Positions 14,097 through 23,631 are shown, numbered from the stretch's first letter. The stretch is DNA of 25,783 nucleotides from Acholeplasmatales bacterium DTU056 (GCA_001512985.1 LFRX01000034.1:1-25783), one strand, 5' to 3'. Numbers and translations: made by a program. Notes: generated from the sequence alone by a model not told the origin.

Positions 14097-15053
14097 CTAC
14101 CATAACATTTTGAACTTATTGTATTTTTCTAACACAGTGTTACGATTATCTTGTAAAGCTTCTTCAATTGGACGAACAATTATTTTATTGTCCACCATAC
14201 AAACACATACCCCATTTTGCCCTTCCAATAATGCTTCGACAGCTTTGGCACCCATTAAACTAGCAATAACTCGGTCATGTGGAGTAGGTTTGCCACCGCG
14301 TTGAACGTGGCCTAAAATTGTAGCCCGCGATTCAAATGGTGTATTTTCAGTAATTGCTTTAGCTAATTCATTGATGTCAACCATTTTTTCAGTCACAATA
14401 ACAATAGCGTGGCGTTTAACTTTGCTAGCTTGATTAATATTTTCAAGCACATCCTCTAAGTTAAACCCTAATTCTTTACAAATTACTACTTCTGCTCCTA
14501 CCGCAAGACCGCTAGTAATGGCCAACTCACCGCAATTTCTTCCCATAACTTCAATGATGCTACAACGTCGATGAGAACTTGATGTATCACGCAATTTGTC
14601 TACTGCTTCGATAATAGTATTCAAAGCTGTTTCAAACCCAATCGCATAATCAGTTCCGCCAACATCGTTGTCAATTGAAGCAGGAATGGTGACTACTTTA
14701 ACCCCCATTTTAGATAGAGCTAAAGCCCCACGATATGTGCCATCGCCACCGATTGCCACTAAAGCGTCAATTCCATAATTTTCTAATTGTTCAATTGCTA
14801 GAAGTCTAGTTTCATATTGTTCAAATTCCGGTAAACGAGTTGTTCCTAAAATAGTTCCGCCTTTGGCAATAGTTTCAGAAACTGAACGACGATTTAATTT
14901 TTCAAATTTTCCTTCACATAATCCGCGGTATCCATCGTAGACCCCAAAAACTTCAAGCCCCATTTTTAATCCCGAACGGGTAACGGCGCGGATTGCGGCA
15001 TTCATACCAGGAGCGTCTCCACCTGATGTTAAAACAGCTACTTTTCTAATCAT
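14097..15053 (-). CDS. pfkA: ATP-dependent 6-phosphofructokinase
   Basis: Phosphorylates fructose 6-phosphate, the committed step of glycolysis. Seen: MIRKVAVLTSGGDAPGMNAA at the N-terminus, the ATP/Mg loop GGDGTYRG (102-109), catalytic SIDND (126-130, Asp128), EVMGRNCGELA, and LGHVQRGGKPTPHDR near the end. I set the start at ATG 15053 (318 aa, the family's usual length and N-terminus), with the SD GAGGTGG directly upstream. An ATG four codons earlier lies inside that SD. The gene follows dnaE with no terminator and precedes pyk by 12 bases, the conserved Firmicutes order. Confidence 0.97.
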   Translation of the reverse strand: MIRKVAVLTSGGDAPGMNAAIRAVTRSGLKMGLEVFGVYDGYRGLCEGKFEKLNRRSVSETIAKGGTILGTTRLPEFEQYETRLLAIEQLENYGIDALVAIGGDGTYRGALALSKMGVKVVTIPASIDNDVGGTDYAIGFETALNTIIEAVDKLRDTSSSHRRCSIIEVMGRNCGELAITSGLAVGAEVVICKELGFNLEDVLENINQASKVKRHAIVIVTEKMVDINELAKAITENTPFESRATILGHVQRGGKPTPHDRVIASLMGAKAVEALLEGQNGVCVCMVDNKIIVRPIEEALQDNRNTVLEKYNKFKMLW

Positions 15054-15088
15054 TGGCCACCTCATTATTTTTTCAAAAAACCATACAT

Positions 15089-15097
15089 ATTATATCA
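15089..15097 (-). promoter_or_regulatory. Extended -10 promoter for pfkA-pyk
   Basis: Minus strand TGA-TATAAT (TGN at 15095-15097, hexamer 15089-15094) in the 68-base gap between dnaE and pfkA. There is no good -35, which extended -10 promoters tolerate. No terminator follows dnaE, so pfkA and pyk may also receive dnaE read-through. Confidence 0.6.
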
Positions 15098-15121
15098 TAT
15101 TTCAACATTATATTCTTCCAT

Positions 15122-18100
15122 TTATTTAAGCATGTAAACATTTTCAAGTATATACTGCTTTTTACCTTCTCTAGTATCACATTTACCATCAAAAATATAT
15201 ATCGATTCTTCACTAATCTTTGGAATTATCTCTAAATATTTACTCGGGAAGCAAACAGCACTTATTTGATCGGTCTCATCATACAAATCTATGAACGCCA
15301 TTTCATCGTTATTCTTAGTTTTAATTTTAGTTATTTTATTTACTGCCGCTAAAATTTTCGCATATTGTCCAACTTTCAATTCACTAATATTAATAGCTTT
15401 CATCTTTTGTTTTTCATGATCATATAATCTAAAAATATTATATTTTAAATTAAATCCTAAAACTTCTCGTTCTTTTTCACTAACAATTGCGAAAGAATAT
15501 TCTTCATAACGTTTCGTATTAGGAATTAATTGACCTGAAAATAACTCTATATAATTTACCCGATGTAAAGTATTTTCATAGTCTTCAATCATTTGCTTTT
15601 TAGTCAACCCAAATTCATCCAATGCCCCACTAAAGACTAAGTTTTCAAATAAACGTTGATTCAAAAAGTCTTTAGTTCGAGCAATAAAATCAACATAATC
15701 GCGATATAATCCATTTTCTTTTCGTTCATTAACAATTGCACTAGCAATTTGATATCCAATTCCTAAAATACCAAGTAATGAATAATATATTTTATTATTT
15801 ACAATCACAAAACGTAAGTCACTGTTATTAACACTTGGATTTAAAACATACACATTCTCTTTTCGACACTCATTAATAATTAAACTTAATGTGTGATGAC
15901 TGCCCAAACTTTGATCAAGCAGCGAAGTCATAAATTGCATAAAATAATGGGTTTTTAAATAAGCCATTTGATATGAAATCATTGAATAAGCCACTGCATG
16001 ATTTTTATTAAACCCATAATCTGCAAACTTCACAATATAATCATAAATAGTATGTCCAATTTGTTCATCATATCCACGTTGCTTAGCACTTTTTACAAAA
16101 CGGTCCCGCTCTTGTTGTAAGACTTGTGCATCTTTTTTTGAAATAGCCCGACGTAAAATATCAGCCATTCCTAAACTATATCCAGCAAACTTTTGAGCAA
16201 TCAACATAATTTGTTCTTGAAAGACAATTATTCCATAAGTACTTTTTAAGATCGGCTCTAAATCTTGATGCAAATATTCAACTTTTTCTTGCCCAAATTT
16301 TCGGCGCACAAACGTATCAATCATTTCCCGTGGACCAGGACGATATAAAGCATTGGCATGGACAATATCAATAAATTGACTAACCCTTAATTTTCGCAAT
16401 ACATTACGCATTCCACTTGATTCAAGTTGGAAAACACCAGTCGTATTTCCTTCCGATATTAATTGAAAAGTCTTTTTATCGTTAAATGGAATATCATTAA
16501 GGGTAAGATTTGTTCTATATTGTTGATTAATTTTATTTAATGTATCATCGATGATTGTTAAGTTTCTTAAAGCCAGTAAGTCAATTTTTACTAGACCAAT
16601 TGCTTCTAAATCTTCTGCTTCAAATTGAGTTTGATAGATGCCATTCATTCCTTCTCGAAGTGCAGTATAATAAGTTAATGGCTTATCCGTAATAATTATC
16701 CCAGCCGCATGCGTTGATATATGCTTAGCTTGTCCTTCAATTCGACGCGCTAAATTAAATAAAATTCGCGCTTCATCATTTTCTTGAACAATTTTTTGAA
16801 TCATCGGCGATGATTCATAAATTTTATCTAGACTATTTTCTAAAGCTGGAAAATATTTTAATACTTCATTTAATACAGTTGGACTAATTTCTTTAGCCCG
16901 GGCTACATCTCTAATGCTCATTCGGGCAGCATAACGTCCGAATGTAGAAATGTGGGCGACATGGTCTTTACCATATTTTTCGCCAAGATAACGGATTACT
17001 AAATCCCTCTTGTTATCCGCAAAATCAATATCAATATCTGGCATTGAGATTCGCTCTGGATTCAAGAAACGTTCAAACAACAAATCATGTTCAATTGGAT
17101 CGACTTCAGTAATACCTAAGGAATAACTAATTAATGATCCCGGTGCACTTCCCCGTCCAGCCCCTACCATTATACCATTTTTTTTAGCATACTTGACAAA
17201 ATCATAAACGATTAAAAAATAATCAGTAAATCCCATTTTTTTAATAATATCTAATTCATATAATAATCGCTTACGATAAACATTAACATCAATAGTAGAC
17301 TTGTTTTGTAATCGTTTATTTAAACCAACTTTACATAATTGACTTAAATATGTAAATGAGTCTTTCCCAGGCAAGTCATACTGCGGCATTTTGAAAGTCC
17401 CGATATCAAGTCGGATATTGCATAGCATTATAATTTCATCTAAATTAGAGATTAACTCTGGATATTGTTTATATAAAGAAATTGCTTCTTCAGAAGTTAA
17501 ATAACTTGAATTAGCTTCTTTTAAACTAAATTGATATTTTGGCCCTTCAGAAATTTGCCGTAACGTTAAATAAACTTCAAAATCATCTTCTACTAAATAA
17601 TTAGTTTTATGAAGAGCAACACAAGGGATATTTAAACTTTGTAAAGTTTTATATACTAAAGAAAAGTTTCGGTGTGCCTGTTCAGTTTGTAAGTCAAGTC
17701 CAAAAAAAATGCTTGGAAAAACAGTTTTATATTCACTAAAAACTAGTTTAAAAGCAGCTAAGTCATTATTAATAAGTAGGTGATATAGTTCATTTTCATC
17801 ACTTGGAATAACACCTATTAATCCTTGATTATACTGTAATAAAAAATCTAATGTTAATTTACTCGGTTCAATTTCTTGGATAGAGGAAATATATAAAAGA
17901 TTTTGATATCCAATATTATCTTTACAAAATAGTAAAATTGTATTTGGAACATCACGAAAAGTATGTATGTTTACTTTAAGTCCTATGATTGGTTTAATAT
18001 TAGCCTTAATGGCCGAAAGATAAAACTTAAAAACACCGGCCATATTTTCATCACAAATAGCCATAGCTCGAAAATTATTCGCTTTGGCAAATTCCTTTAA

Positions 18101-18169
18101 CTCGGGAATGCGAATCGAGCTTTTTAATAATGAATATTCAGTTTGAACATATAAATTTAACCAATTCAT
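15122..18169 (-). CDS. dnaE: DNA polymerase III alpha subunit, DnaE type
   Basis: C-family replicative polymerase; in Firmicutes DnaE extends primers before handing over to PolC. Seen in the 1015-aa product: an N-terminal PHP domain (about 1-200), a palm with GAGRGSAPGS (about 337-345), the two catalytic Asp in MPDIDIDF (about 376-383) and the third in KIDLLALRNL (about 528-537). An HhH region precedes a C-terminal OB fold (about 930-1015). It is about 100 aa shorter than Bacillus DnaE. Metal-binding PHP residues look lost: LYVQTEYSLL replaces the canonical H-x-H motif, and CDEN replaces TDHG. I set the start at ATG 18169, with the SD AGGTGA upstream; a GTG three codons earlier lies in the SD. 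Confidence 0.95.
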   Translation of the reverse strand: MNWLNLYVQTEYSLLKSSIRIPELKEFAKANNFRAMAICDENMAGVFKFYLSAIKANIKPIIGLKVNIHTFRDVPNTILLFCKDNIGYQNLLYISSIQEIEPSKLTLDFLLQYNQGLIGVIPSDENELYHLLINNDLAAFKLVFSEYKTVFPSIFFGLDLQTEQAHRNFSLVYKTLQSLNIPCVALHKTNYLVEDDFEVYLTLRQISEGPKYQFSLKEANSSYLTSEEAISLYKQYPELISNLDEIIMLCNIRLDIGTFKMPQYDLPGKDSFTYLSQLCKVGLNKRLQNKSTIDVNVYRKRLLYELDIIKKMGFTDYFLIVYDFVKYAKKNGIMVGAGRGSAPGSLISYSLGITEVDPIEHDLLFERFLNPERISMPDIDIDFADNKRDLVIRYLGEKYGKDHVAHISTFGRYAARMSIRDVARAKEISPTVLNEVLKYFPALENSLDKIYESSPMIQKIVQENDEARILFNLARRIEGQAKHISTHAAGIIITDKPLTYYTALREGMNGIYQTQFEAEDLEAIGLVKIDLLALRNLTIIDDTLNKINQQYRTNLTLNDIPFNDKKTFQLISEGNTTGVFQLESSGMRNVLRKLRVSQFIDIVHANALYRPGPREMIDTFVRRKFGQEKVEYLHQDLEPILKSTYGIIVFQEQIMLIAQKFAGYSLGMADILRRAISKKDAQVLQQERDRFVKSAKQRGYDEQIGHTIYDYIVKFADYGFNKNHAVAYSMISYQMAYLKTHYFMQFMTSLLDQSLGSHHTLSLIINECRKENVYVLNPSVNNSDLRFVIVNNKIYYSLLGILGIGYQIASAIVNERKENGLYRDYVDFIARTKDFLNQRLFENLVFSGALDEFGLTKKQMIEDYENTLHRVNYIELFSGQLIPNTKRYEEYSFAIVSEKEREVLGFNLKYNIFRLYDHEKQKMKAINISELKVGQYAKILAAVNKITKIKTKNNDEMAFIDLYDETDQISAVCFPSKYLEIIPKISEESIYIFDGKCDTREGKKQYILENVYMLK

Positions 18170-18192
18170 TGCTTTCACCTACTTATATAATA

Positions 18193-18221
18193 AGTATAAC
18201 ATATGGAACTAAAAAGTTCAA
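18193..18221 (-). promoter_or_regulatory. Promoter for dnaE
   Basis: Minus strand: -35 TTGAAC (18216-18221), 17-base spacer, extended -10 TGT-TATACT (hexamer 18193-18198). It sits between the terminator of the large surface protein gene and the dnaE SD. Confidence 0.8.
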
Positions 18222-18233
18222 CGACAAGGAATT

Positions 18234-18263
18234 AAAAAAGCATAGCCCCGAAAAAGCTATGCT
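18234..18263 (-). terminator. Intrinsic terminator at the end of the large surface protein gene
   Basis: An 8-bp stem (AGCATAGC with GCTATGCT, nine-base loop) followed by a six-T run on the minus strand. The 5' arm includes the TAG stop and the last codon of the gene, so the gene has no room for further coding. Confidence 0.88.
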
Positions 18264-21200
18264 CTAATTGTATTTTTCGTCTTTATTATTTTCCTACTGA
18301 CAAAAAAAGCACTAATTAGACTGATAATTCCAATCAAGACATAAGTTAAATATATCATTGAATTGCTTTTTGTTTTCAAATAAATTTGTTCTTGATTATA
18401 AGTAATTTCTTGGAAGTGATTAATATTTGTTAATCGAAGTGATAACTCTTCAAGAGTTTTAGATGATTTAGTGATTTTTAGTGAGCCTAACTTTACCGTT
18501 TTTCCCGCCCATTTCGAATGTAATTTCGTTTTAAAAATTTCTACTGTTCGAATAACATTATCTCCTAAATCATAAGCAAGACTAAATATTATTTCATGGT
18601 GAGCTAAATTATCAGGCAGAGTCAGTGAGATGTCTTTATTACTTAGATTATATTCATAAATATGCTCTTGATTATTAACAATAACTTTTACTTCTAAATA
18701 GCGTAGCGTTAAATCATAATCTTCGATTGATATATTAAATGTTAAGTTATCCAAAGAATTAATTAATATTTTCGGTTTATCTTTTAAGACATTAACAAAG
18801 TAAGGTTGATTAATTTCGATTTCTTCTTTTTCAAAAATAATTTTTTCTAAAAAATAACCATAAACCCCTTCCTCAACCGGCGCATTTACTTTAAATATTA
18901 ACATTTCTTCGTCTTCAAAATACTCAACTATTACGTTATTTTCTCCTTTTAATAGGATACTTACAAGTTCTTGATATTTTTCTTTTGGTAATTTTAATTT
19001 AAAACTCACTTTTTCACCCTTAAAAACCGTTCTATCCCATTTTTTATACAGGCTTTCTTCATAAAAAATAGGACTGTCCGTAACATAAAAATCAATTATA
19101 CGCTGCTCATTATTAGCATTTTCTAAAATTAATTGATATTGACCTGGTTCAGTAATTTGGTAATTATTATATATTTTCCGCCCATTTAACGTTCCATAAC
19201 CAGTAAATAGCAACCGATATCCTACTGGATAAAAACCTTTTTGGCTAACATTACACTCAAAAGCAACTTCTAATGGTATATCAATTTTAATTCGTTTATT
19301 TTTACGAATCTCAAACTCCAAAGTCACAGTATAAATTCCATCTATTAAGCGGTGGAAATACGGAAGTGTAGAATGGTCAATTAATTGTCCAGTTGAAAAT
19401 GGTCCTGTAATAGTGACGTTTTCTTGAGGAAGGAGAGTAAGGTTAGCGCAAACTAGATGAGGATAATAATTATTCACTTTTATAATATCAATGATTTTAA
19501 GTTTTTTTTGATCTTTATTTTTAGTAACAACATAAAAAAACTTATTTCCAACAATTACCCTTTCAATAATTTCTCCTTCATTTGTTATTTTTTGCATATA
19601 CTCAAGTTGTAAATATCTACAATTATAAACATACACATTTTCTTTATCAAATGTAATTAGTAACTCATTTCCAAAATATCCAAAATGATTTTGAGGAACC
19701 TTAATAGCATCAACTATTATTAACTGACCATTCAGAATCAAAATATTATTTTCTAGAATTATATAATATTTATCGTTACTTTTAATTATTTGATGAACTT
19801 TGTCTAGCACATTAATTACACTATACTGCAAAATTTCAAAAGAATGATTCAATTGAACAACTAATAAGTTATTCCTTTCAAATCTTCCCCCATATCCAAA
19901 ATCTTTTCCACTACCCTGATCTTTATATCCAACTACAATAATTTCTTCTTCATTAATACACATTTGACTAAACCATTCTTCTTGCGTCCCCATAAAAATC
20001 CGGAAATTTTCAATTGTTAAATTATGATCGATTTTACCAATAAAAGCATCAACATACTTTTGATTTTGTTCTTCTATCCCTCCAACTAGATAAACATTCC
20101 CGTTCCAACCATATGTTTGAAAATAACTTACATTTTCTAAAATCTTTTTGTTTAAATCAATCTTACTATCATTCGATATTTTTATGCCATATAAATCTTT
20201 ATTTACTAAATAGAATATCACATAAAAATTTTCGACTTTTTCAATCTTATACTTATGTGCGTATGGTATTTGAAGTTCAAATTGATCATCAATTTGAAAA
20301 TAATATTCACTGCCTTTTGCTATAATTTGTGCCTCATTATTGCTTTCAATTATCTCTAAATTTTCATATTCTTCAGAAAATATTAAATATTTACTAATAG
20401 CTTGAAGTTTTAAAGGATTTGATTTAATCATAATTAAGCTGAAACTAACAAAAATAAAAATCTTAATTATTTTTTTCTTTGCTAGAATAAAGCCTATAAT
20501 CGAACAACATAAAATAATACTTATTATAATAAAAATCGGGTTTTCTTTAGAAAAATTGGGTTTAGTAAAATCACTATATTCAATTTCTATTTGATAATTA
20601 TTATATGTGTCTACATAAATATTCATCTTATCAAGCGGATCGTTTTCTTGATAATAAATATCTTGTGATAATTTTTCCACTTCAAAAGAAATAATTTTTC
20701 TATCATTATGTCCATATATCTCCAATAAATATTTTCCCGAGTCTCTAATCTCATATCCTGATGGTATTAAAATATCATTTAAATATCCGACCCCATTGAA
20801 ATATAATCTTATACCAATATCATAAACATTACCACCAACGATATTTGTAGTCAAAGGAACATAAATCATTCTATCGGTAAAAACAGTGATTTTTGATTTA
20901 TAATGAATGGTTAATTCTTCATAATAGCCAAATGTCGTCTCGTCAATATCACTAATTCGTTTAGAATATAATGGAAAATAATTAACATATACACTATTGT
21001 TTTCTTCATCATATTCTAAAAAGAATATTTCTTTTAATTTTAAATAGTCATTTTCAAGATAACAAATATTTAAAAAGCAATCAAATATTTCTAAATAATT
21101 TATCAATCCGTTTGTAGTAAAATTTGTGGTAAAAGTGGTATTAAACTGCGACGAATAAATTAGTAGCGTATAAGCATATTTTTCTGTTGATACTGGACGA

Positions 21201-22351
21201 ACAATTAAAAAGATTTGGTTATTCGTTTTTAGTAAATAATAATCAATGATGGTTGGATTTATTTCTAATTTCTCTTTTTTATCACTTTTGATCATTAATC
21301 GTTCCAATGATAGAAAATGAATTACTACATAATTATTTTGGACTTCTTGACATATGGCTACTAATTGATCGTTTTGATTAGCTAAACCATAAAAGCGATA
21401 ATTTGGTGAGTATGTTTGATAAGTTACATATTCTAATCGATGCGATAGATGTACTATTGCATAAAAAGAAGCAATACGATACGGATGAGTAAAATATCCA
21501 GTGCCAACAAAATACGCTAGTAAATAATAATCTCCGTCGACACAAACCAAATCTATTGGAAAATCATCACCATTATTTCCAAGATAAGTTATAAAAAAAG
21601 TATTAAAATTATTATAATTGACATATATTAAAGCAATTTGTAAGTTATTACTATTGTTTTCAGTAAAATCAAGTGTTTGAGAATTAGTTTGAGCAAGAAT
21701 AATAAAATGCGTGTCAAGAAATAGTAATTTATAAGGGATATCGGCTTTTTCCCCTTTAAAAAGATAATTTCTTCTAATTTTACCTTCGTAATTTATTTCA
21801 TAAATAGCAATGCTATAATCGAAATAATGTTCTTGATGAGATATTAATAATAAATATCCATAATCTGTTGTGGCAAAATCAATTACTTCACCATTAATAT
21901 TGTCAATGATTACTTGCCATTCTAAAGTATTATTTGCATAGTATTCTAAAAATGGTTTTTTTAAAATAAACTGACTAGTAGAATCAAAAACTTCATAACC
22001 TATTAATAAATATTCATTTTGATTTATTTGATGATTGATTGTATATTTCTTAGTTAAGGTATTAGCGACTTGTAAAGTATTATAATGATATAATTGTTTA
22101 TAAAGACGATGAGGGTAATCAATAATTAAATTTTTGTTAATAATTTCATTTGTTTGTGAATTATAAAAAGATAATTTCTTTTGTTCAGGAAAATTCCAAT
22201 CAATATTTTGATCAAGTAATGTTTCGGTTTCAGTATTTAAATATTTAGTATAATCATAACCCGGACTTGAAAAAATATATTGATGACTACTAATTTTAGG
22301 AATATTTATTAACAATATTAATAATATTAGAGGATAAAAATATTTCTTCAT
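18257..22351 (-). CDS. Giant membrane-anchored surface protein, probable fusion of two tandem paralogues (1364 aa)
   Basis: I do not recognise a named gene. Seen: a signal peptide (about 1-21, no lipobox Cys); a beta-rich extracellular part with an SBBP-like segment (about 255-305, YLGNNGDDFPIDLVCVDGDY); an Ig-like domain (about 505-560, key residues YxxGIRLYFNGVGYLN then GKYLLEI); a membrane helix (604-624) then KKK; a second hydrophobic, signal-peptide-like segment (628-645). The same order then repeats: beta-rich part with SBBP-like segments (about 745-845), matching Ig-like domain (about 1035-1090, YPVGYRLLFTGYGTLN, GQYQLIL), two more beta domains, a final helix (about 1332-1352) and a basic tail. 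By the positive-inside rule both ectodomains face out. Start ATG 22351 has a strong AAAGGAGGAGGG. Adhesion or wall-surface sensing is only a guess. Confidence 0.85.
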   Translation of the reverse strand: MKKYFYPLILLILLINIPKISSHQYIFSSPGYDYTKYLNTETETLLDQNIDWNFPEQKKLSFYNSQTNEIINKNLIIDYPHRLYKQLYHYNTLQVANTLTKKYTINHQINQNEYLLIGYEVFDSTSQFILKKPFLEYYANNTLEWQVIIDNINGEVIDFATTDYGYLLLISHQEHYFDYSIAIYEINYEGKIRRNYLFKGEKADIPYKLLFLDTHFIILAQTNSQTLDFTENNSNNLQIALIYVNYNNFNTFFITYLGNNGDDFPIDLVCVDGDYYLLAYFVGTGYFTHPYRIASFYAIVHLSHRLEYVTYQTYSPNYRFYGLANQNDQLVAICQEVQNNYVVIHFLSLERLMIKSDKKEKLEINPTIIDYYLLKTNNQIFLIVRPVSTEKYAYTLLIYSSQFNTTFTTNFTTNGLINYLEIFDCFLNICYLENDYLKLKEIFFLEYDEENNSVYVNYFPLYSKRISDIDETTFGYYEELTIHYKSKITVFTDRMIYVPLTTNIVGGNVYDIGIRLYFNGVGYLNDILIPSGYEIRDSGKYLLEIYGHNDRKIISFEVEKLSQDIYYQENDPLDKMNIYVDTYNNYQIEIEYSDFTKPNFSKENPIFIIISIILCCSIIGFILAKKKIIKIFIFVSFSLIMIKSNPLKLQAISKYLIFSEEYENLEIIESNNEAQIIAKGSEYYFQIDDQFELQIPYAHKYKIEKVENFYVIFYLVNKDLYGIKISNDSKIDLNKKILENVSYFQTYGWNGNVYLVGGIEEQNQKYVDAFIGKIDHNLTIENFRIFMGTQEEWFSQMCINEEEIIVVGYKDQGSGKDFGYGGRFERNNLLVVQLNHSFEILQYSVINVLDKVHQIIKSNDKYYIILENNILILNGQLIIVDAIKVPQNHFGYFGNELLITFDKENVYVYNCRYLQLEYMQKITNEGEIIERVIVGNKFFYVVTKNKDQKKLKIIDIIKVNNYYPHLVCANLTLLPQENVTITGPFSTGQLIDHSTLPYFHRLIDGIYTVTLEFEIRKNKRIKIDIPLEVAFECNVSQKGFYPVGYRLLFTGYGTLNGRKIYNNYQITEPGQYQLILENANNEQRIIDFYVTDSPIFYEESLYKKWDRTVFKGEKVSFKLKLPKEKYQELVSILLKGENNVIVEYFEDEEMLIFKVNAPVEEGVYGYFLEKIIFEKEEIEINQPYFVNVLKDKPKILINSLDNLTFNISIEDYDLTLRYLEVKVIVNNQEHIYEYNLSNKDISLTLPDNLAHHEIIFSLAYDLGDNVIRTVEIFKTKLHSKWAGKTVKLGSLKITKSSKTLEELSLRLTNINHFQEITYNQEQIYLKTKSNSMIYLTYVLIGIISLISAFFVSRKIIKTKNTIRA

Positions 22352-22354
22352 ATT

Positions 22355-22392
22355 AATCCCTCCTCCTTTATATTAGTAGTTTAGAAGGGATT
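22355..22392 (-). promoter_or_regulatory. Hairpin sequestering the SD of the large surface protein gene
   Basis: On the minus strand AATCCCTTC (22392-22384) can pair with GGAGGGATT (22363-22355), nine pairs including one G-U, closing a 20-base loop. The 3' arm contains half of the GGAGGAGGG SD. It fits a translational switch or thermosensor but could be chance, because any strong SD finds partners. I saw no convincing promoter in this 86-base gap. Confidence 0.4.
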
Positions 22393-22404
22393 TTACTTTA
22401 GAAA

Positions 22405-22439
22405 TTAAAAAAATTGCGCATTAATCTGCGCAATTTTTT
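22405..22439 (-). terminator. Intrinsic terminator after ackA
   Basis: A 10-bp stem (AAATTGCGCA with TGCGCAATTT, six-base loop) followed by a T-rich tract on the minus strand. It starts directly after the ackA stop. Confidence 0.92.
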
Positions 22440-23631
22440 ATAGTTTGGCAAGACGCATTGTATCTCTTGCAATCATTAACTCTTCATTTGTTGGAATTAA
22501 GAAGACACGAATTTTTGAATCTGGAGTACTTAACTCAGTAACAACTCCGCGAACACGATTATTTAAATCATAATCTATTTTTACACCTAAGGCACTTATA
22601 CGGTCACAAACTACTTCGCGGCAACGAGCATTATTTTCTCCAATTCCAGCTGTAAATACAATAGCATCAGCACCACCTAAATATACATAATAACTACCAA
22701 TATAATCAGCTATTCGTTTATATTGAATGTCTAATGCTAAGTTACTACGATAATGCCCTTCAGCAGCGGCATCTTCTAAATCACGAGAATCGTTAGATAA
22801 CCCTGATATACCTAAATATCCAGAACGTTTGTTTAAATCTTCTAGGACTTGTTGAACGGTTTTGTTTTCTTTTGTGCATATAAATTCAATGATGGCTGGG
22901 TCGATAGTACCGCTACGAGTTCCCATTGGAATTCCTTCAAGCGGAGTCATTCCCATTGAAGTATCAATACATTTACCGTTTTTGATTGCTGCAAGAGATG
23001 CACCATTTCCTAAATGGACAGTGATAATTTTTGATTCTTCATAAGGCTTACCCATTAATTCAGCGGCTTTCATTGAAACATATTGATGAGAAGTTCCATG
23101 GAATCCATATTTACGTACTCCATATTTTTCATACCATTCATATGGAACAGCATACATATATGCTTCAGGCTCCATTGTTTGATGGAAAGCCGTATCAAAT
23201 ACTGCAACATGAACAACGTTTGGTAATGCTTCTTGGAAAGCTTTAATTCCGGTGATTGCACCTGGATTGTGAAGTGGAGCTAAGAAACTAACTTCTTCGA
23301 TTTGTTTAATAACTTCAGGAGTAATAATAGTTGATTCTTTAAATTTTTCGCCACCATGAACTACGCGATGTCCAACTCCTTTTATTTCATCAAGGGAAGC
23401 AACGATTTGGCGTTTAATTAAATCATTTAATACTAATTGTACTGCTTCAGAATGATTTTTAATTGATAAAGTAGTTCTTTCTTTATTACCATTTAATTTA
23501 ACCGTATAAATGGCATCCGCATTCCCTATTCTCTCAACAATCCCTTCCACAATCACTCTCTCGCTCGGCATACTTAATAATTGAAATTTTAATGATGAAC
23601 TGCCAGCATTAACGGATAAAATTTTATTCAT
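22438..23631 (-). CDS. ackA: Acetate kinase
   Basis: Interconverts acetyl phosphate + ADP and acetate + ATP, the ATP-yielding end of acetate fermentation. At 397 aa it is full length. Seen: NAGSSSLKFQLL at the N-terminus, GHRVVHGGEKF, RKYGFHGTSHQYVS, the phosphate-binding ITVHLGNGASLAAI, and GMTPLEGIPMGTRSGTIDP. AGIGENNARCREVV lies near the C-terminus. ATG 23631 shares one base with the preceding gene's stop (TAATG) and has GAGGAGG upstream. It is downstream of the YtxK homologue as in Bacillus. Phosphotransacetylase is not in the window. With pfkA and pyk nearby, this fits a fermentative, substrate-level lifestyle. Confidence 0.97.
   Translation of the reverse strand: MNKILSVNAGSSSLKFQLLSMPSERVIVEGIVERIGNADAIYTVKLNGNKERTTLSIKNHSEAVQLVLNDLIKRQIVASLDEIKGVGHRVVHGGEKFKESTIITPEVIKQIEEVSFLAPLHNPGAITGIKAFQEALPNVVHVAVFDTAFHQTMEPEAYMYAVPYEWYEKYGVRKYGFHGTSHQYVSMKAAELMGKPYEESKIITVHLGNGASLAAIKNGKCIDTSMGMTPLEGIPMGTRSGTIDPAIIEFICTKENKTVQQVLEDLNKRSGYLGISGLSNDSRDLEDAAAEGHYRSNLALDIQYKRIADYIGSYYVYLGGADAIVFTAGIGENNARCREVVCDRISALGVKIDYDLNNRVRGVVTELSTPDSKIRVFLIPTNEELMIARDTMRLAKL

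Noticed and set aside
18199..18233. A second terminator hairpin upstream of dnaE (GAACT with AGTTC)
   Set aside because: It is a 5-bp repeat lying across the -35 and spacer of the dnaE promoter, with no T tract in the right place; the strong hairpin at 18234-18263 already explains termination.
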